From the NCBI GenBank assembly GCA_002354055.1, contig DEKW01000015.1, positions 1 to 20,767 on the forward strand: a stretch of 20,767 nucleotides of DNA. The letters run 5' to 3'. The position numbers and the translations under genes are program-made. Positions 20,318-20,767 of the stretch are shown one piece after another. This stretch comes from Bacteroidales bacterium UBA2712. Its GTDB lineage: Bacteria > Bacteroidota > Bacteroidia > Bacteroidales > Paludibacteraceae. Within the stretch, counting starts at the first letter, position 1. Each line of letters begins with the position of its first letter. The notes under the pieces are model-generated. The model did not search any database. It saw nothing but the letters and a program-made list of their open reading frames with translations, and had not been told where the DNA came from.

Positions 20318-20349
20318 AAAAATAAAAATAAGACATCCTTAAGGATGTC
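20318..20349 (-). terminator. Intrinsic terminator for the LuxR-type gene
   Basis: A perfect 18-bp palindrome GACATCCTTAAGGATGTC (20332-20349) is followed on the minus strand by TTATTTTTATTTTTATTC. It lies 39 bp after the stop codon of the leftward gene and may also stop rightward transcription in part. Confidence 0.8.
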
Positions 20350-20388
20350 CGTGGGTGGAATGTGGGGCATCTTTGTTTGGGAACTTGG

Positions 20389-20767
20389 CTATAACATACT
20401 TGCAGTAATGTCCTCGGCTTCGGCGAGATTGAGTTTTTGACGGACTTGGGTTTTGCGTTGGTAGATGGTTTGTAGACTTTGACGAGTGAGCATGTTGATC
20501 TCTTTGGTGGAGAAATCAGCTTTGAGCAAACAACAAAGTTGCAGCTCCTTCTCGTTCAACACATCTTTGTATTTGTCCCTAAGACGTGTATAGAAGCCGT
20601 CATAGACCAAATCAATGGTTTGGTAAATGCTTGGCCAGTCGATGAGGGCATTGGCGGTTTCCTCGTTCAATGCCATGAGACGCGCAAGCAGTTGTTGGTT
20701 GGCTTCGGTGGGTGTTCCGGCAATCGTTTTGATGACACCCAATTGCTGCAACATCAGTTTGCGCACA
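20389..20767 (-). CDS. C-terminal part of a LuxR-type helix-turn-helix regulator (5' end beyond right edge)
   Basis: The frame is open to the window edge, so at least 125 C-terminal residues are seen. A helical stretch (LMLQQLGVIKTIAG... LLARLMALNEETANALIDWP) leads to a LuxR/GerE-like DNA-binding domain: LNEKELQLCCLLKADFSTKE (about 70-89), INMLTRQSLQTIYQRKTQVR as the recognition segment, then QKLNLAEAEDI. In Bacteroidota this C-terminal layout often ends long periplasmic-sensor proteins with TPR or beta-propeller parts and a membrane segment; whether that holds here is not visible. The GTG at 20766 is probably not the start. It is convergent to the SUMF1-domain operon. Confidence 0.75.
   Translation of the reverse strand, partial: VRKLMLQQLGVIKTIAGTPTEANQQLLARLMALNEETANALIDWPSIYQTIDLVYDGFYTRLRDKYKDVLNEKELQLCCLLKADFSTKEINMLTRQSLQTIYQRKTQVRQKLNLAEAEDITASML

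Overview
The window reads as a chromosomal segment of a Bacteroidales (Bacteroidota) bacterium. Four upstream regions carry the Bacteroidota housekeeping promoter (TTTG, 20 bp, TAnnTTTG). The gene families (BspA-like leucine-rich repeat protein, GSCFA-domain protein, DUF4292 lipoprotein, LolE-type permease, regulator ending in a LuxR-type helix-turn-helix) are typical of that phylum. The genus cannot be fixed from the sequence alone.

Layout. (1) 1-3100 is an A+T-rich accessory end. It holds a secreted BspA-like repeat protein running off the left edge, a stand-alone restriction endonuclease resembling the AbaSI/PvuRts1I family (specific for modified cytosine) 5 bp upstream of it, and about 860 bp without a convincing protein gene. 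That gap contains a perfect promoter facing left and two tandem intrinsic terminators, so probably an undescribed small transcript. (2) 3100-12016 is a rightward block: an unknown 240-aa protein, a lipid kinase, dut, a TPR protein, a DUF4292 lipoprotein, a degenerate EnvC-like LytM protein, an FKBP lipoprotein, a Cys4 lipoprotein, a short RimM, a TrmH/SpoU methyltransferase, a U32-family protein and its detached Cys-rich tail. From the TPR gene on, most genes overlap, often by ATGA, which suggests one translationally coupled operon for envelope and ribosome/RNA maturation. (3) 12013-18578 is leftward: ffh, a small membrane protein, prfA, rsmE and a PAP2 phosphatase in one tightly packed unit, then a LolE-type permease and a GSCFA protein in a second, with a small rightward secreted protein between them. 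(4) 18580-20767 holds a secreted SUMF1-domain protein with tandem 11-bp repeats upstream, a tiny Cys-rich membrane protein, and the C-terminal end of a leftward LuxR-type regulator.

The most unusual signal cuts across genes. Between 4.4 and 16.8 kb there are at least six, probably seven, short tandem tracts with a 7-nt period and one with an 8-nt period. Each has a different unit sequence. They lie in intergenic spaces and also in frame inside conserved genes (lipid kinase, trmH, U32, GSCFA, FKBP signal peptide). One supplies the TTG start codon of prfA, and the 8-nt tract forms an unbroken chain of overlapping stop/start codons leading into the EnvC-like gene. A 91-bp element with inverted termini and a possible 3-bp target duplication sits between dut and the TPR gene. 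All functional calls rest on reading motifs by eye; no database search was possible.
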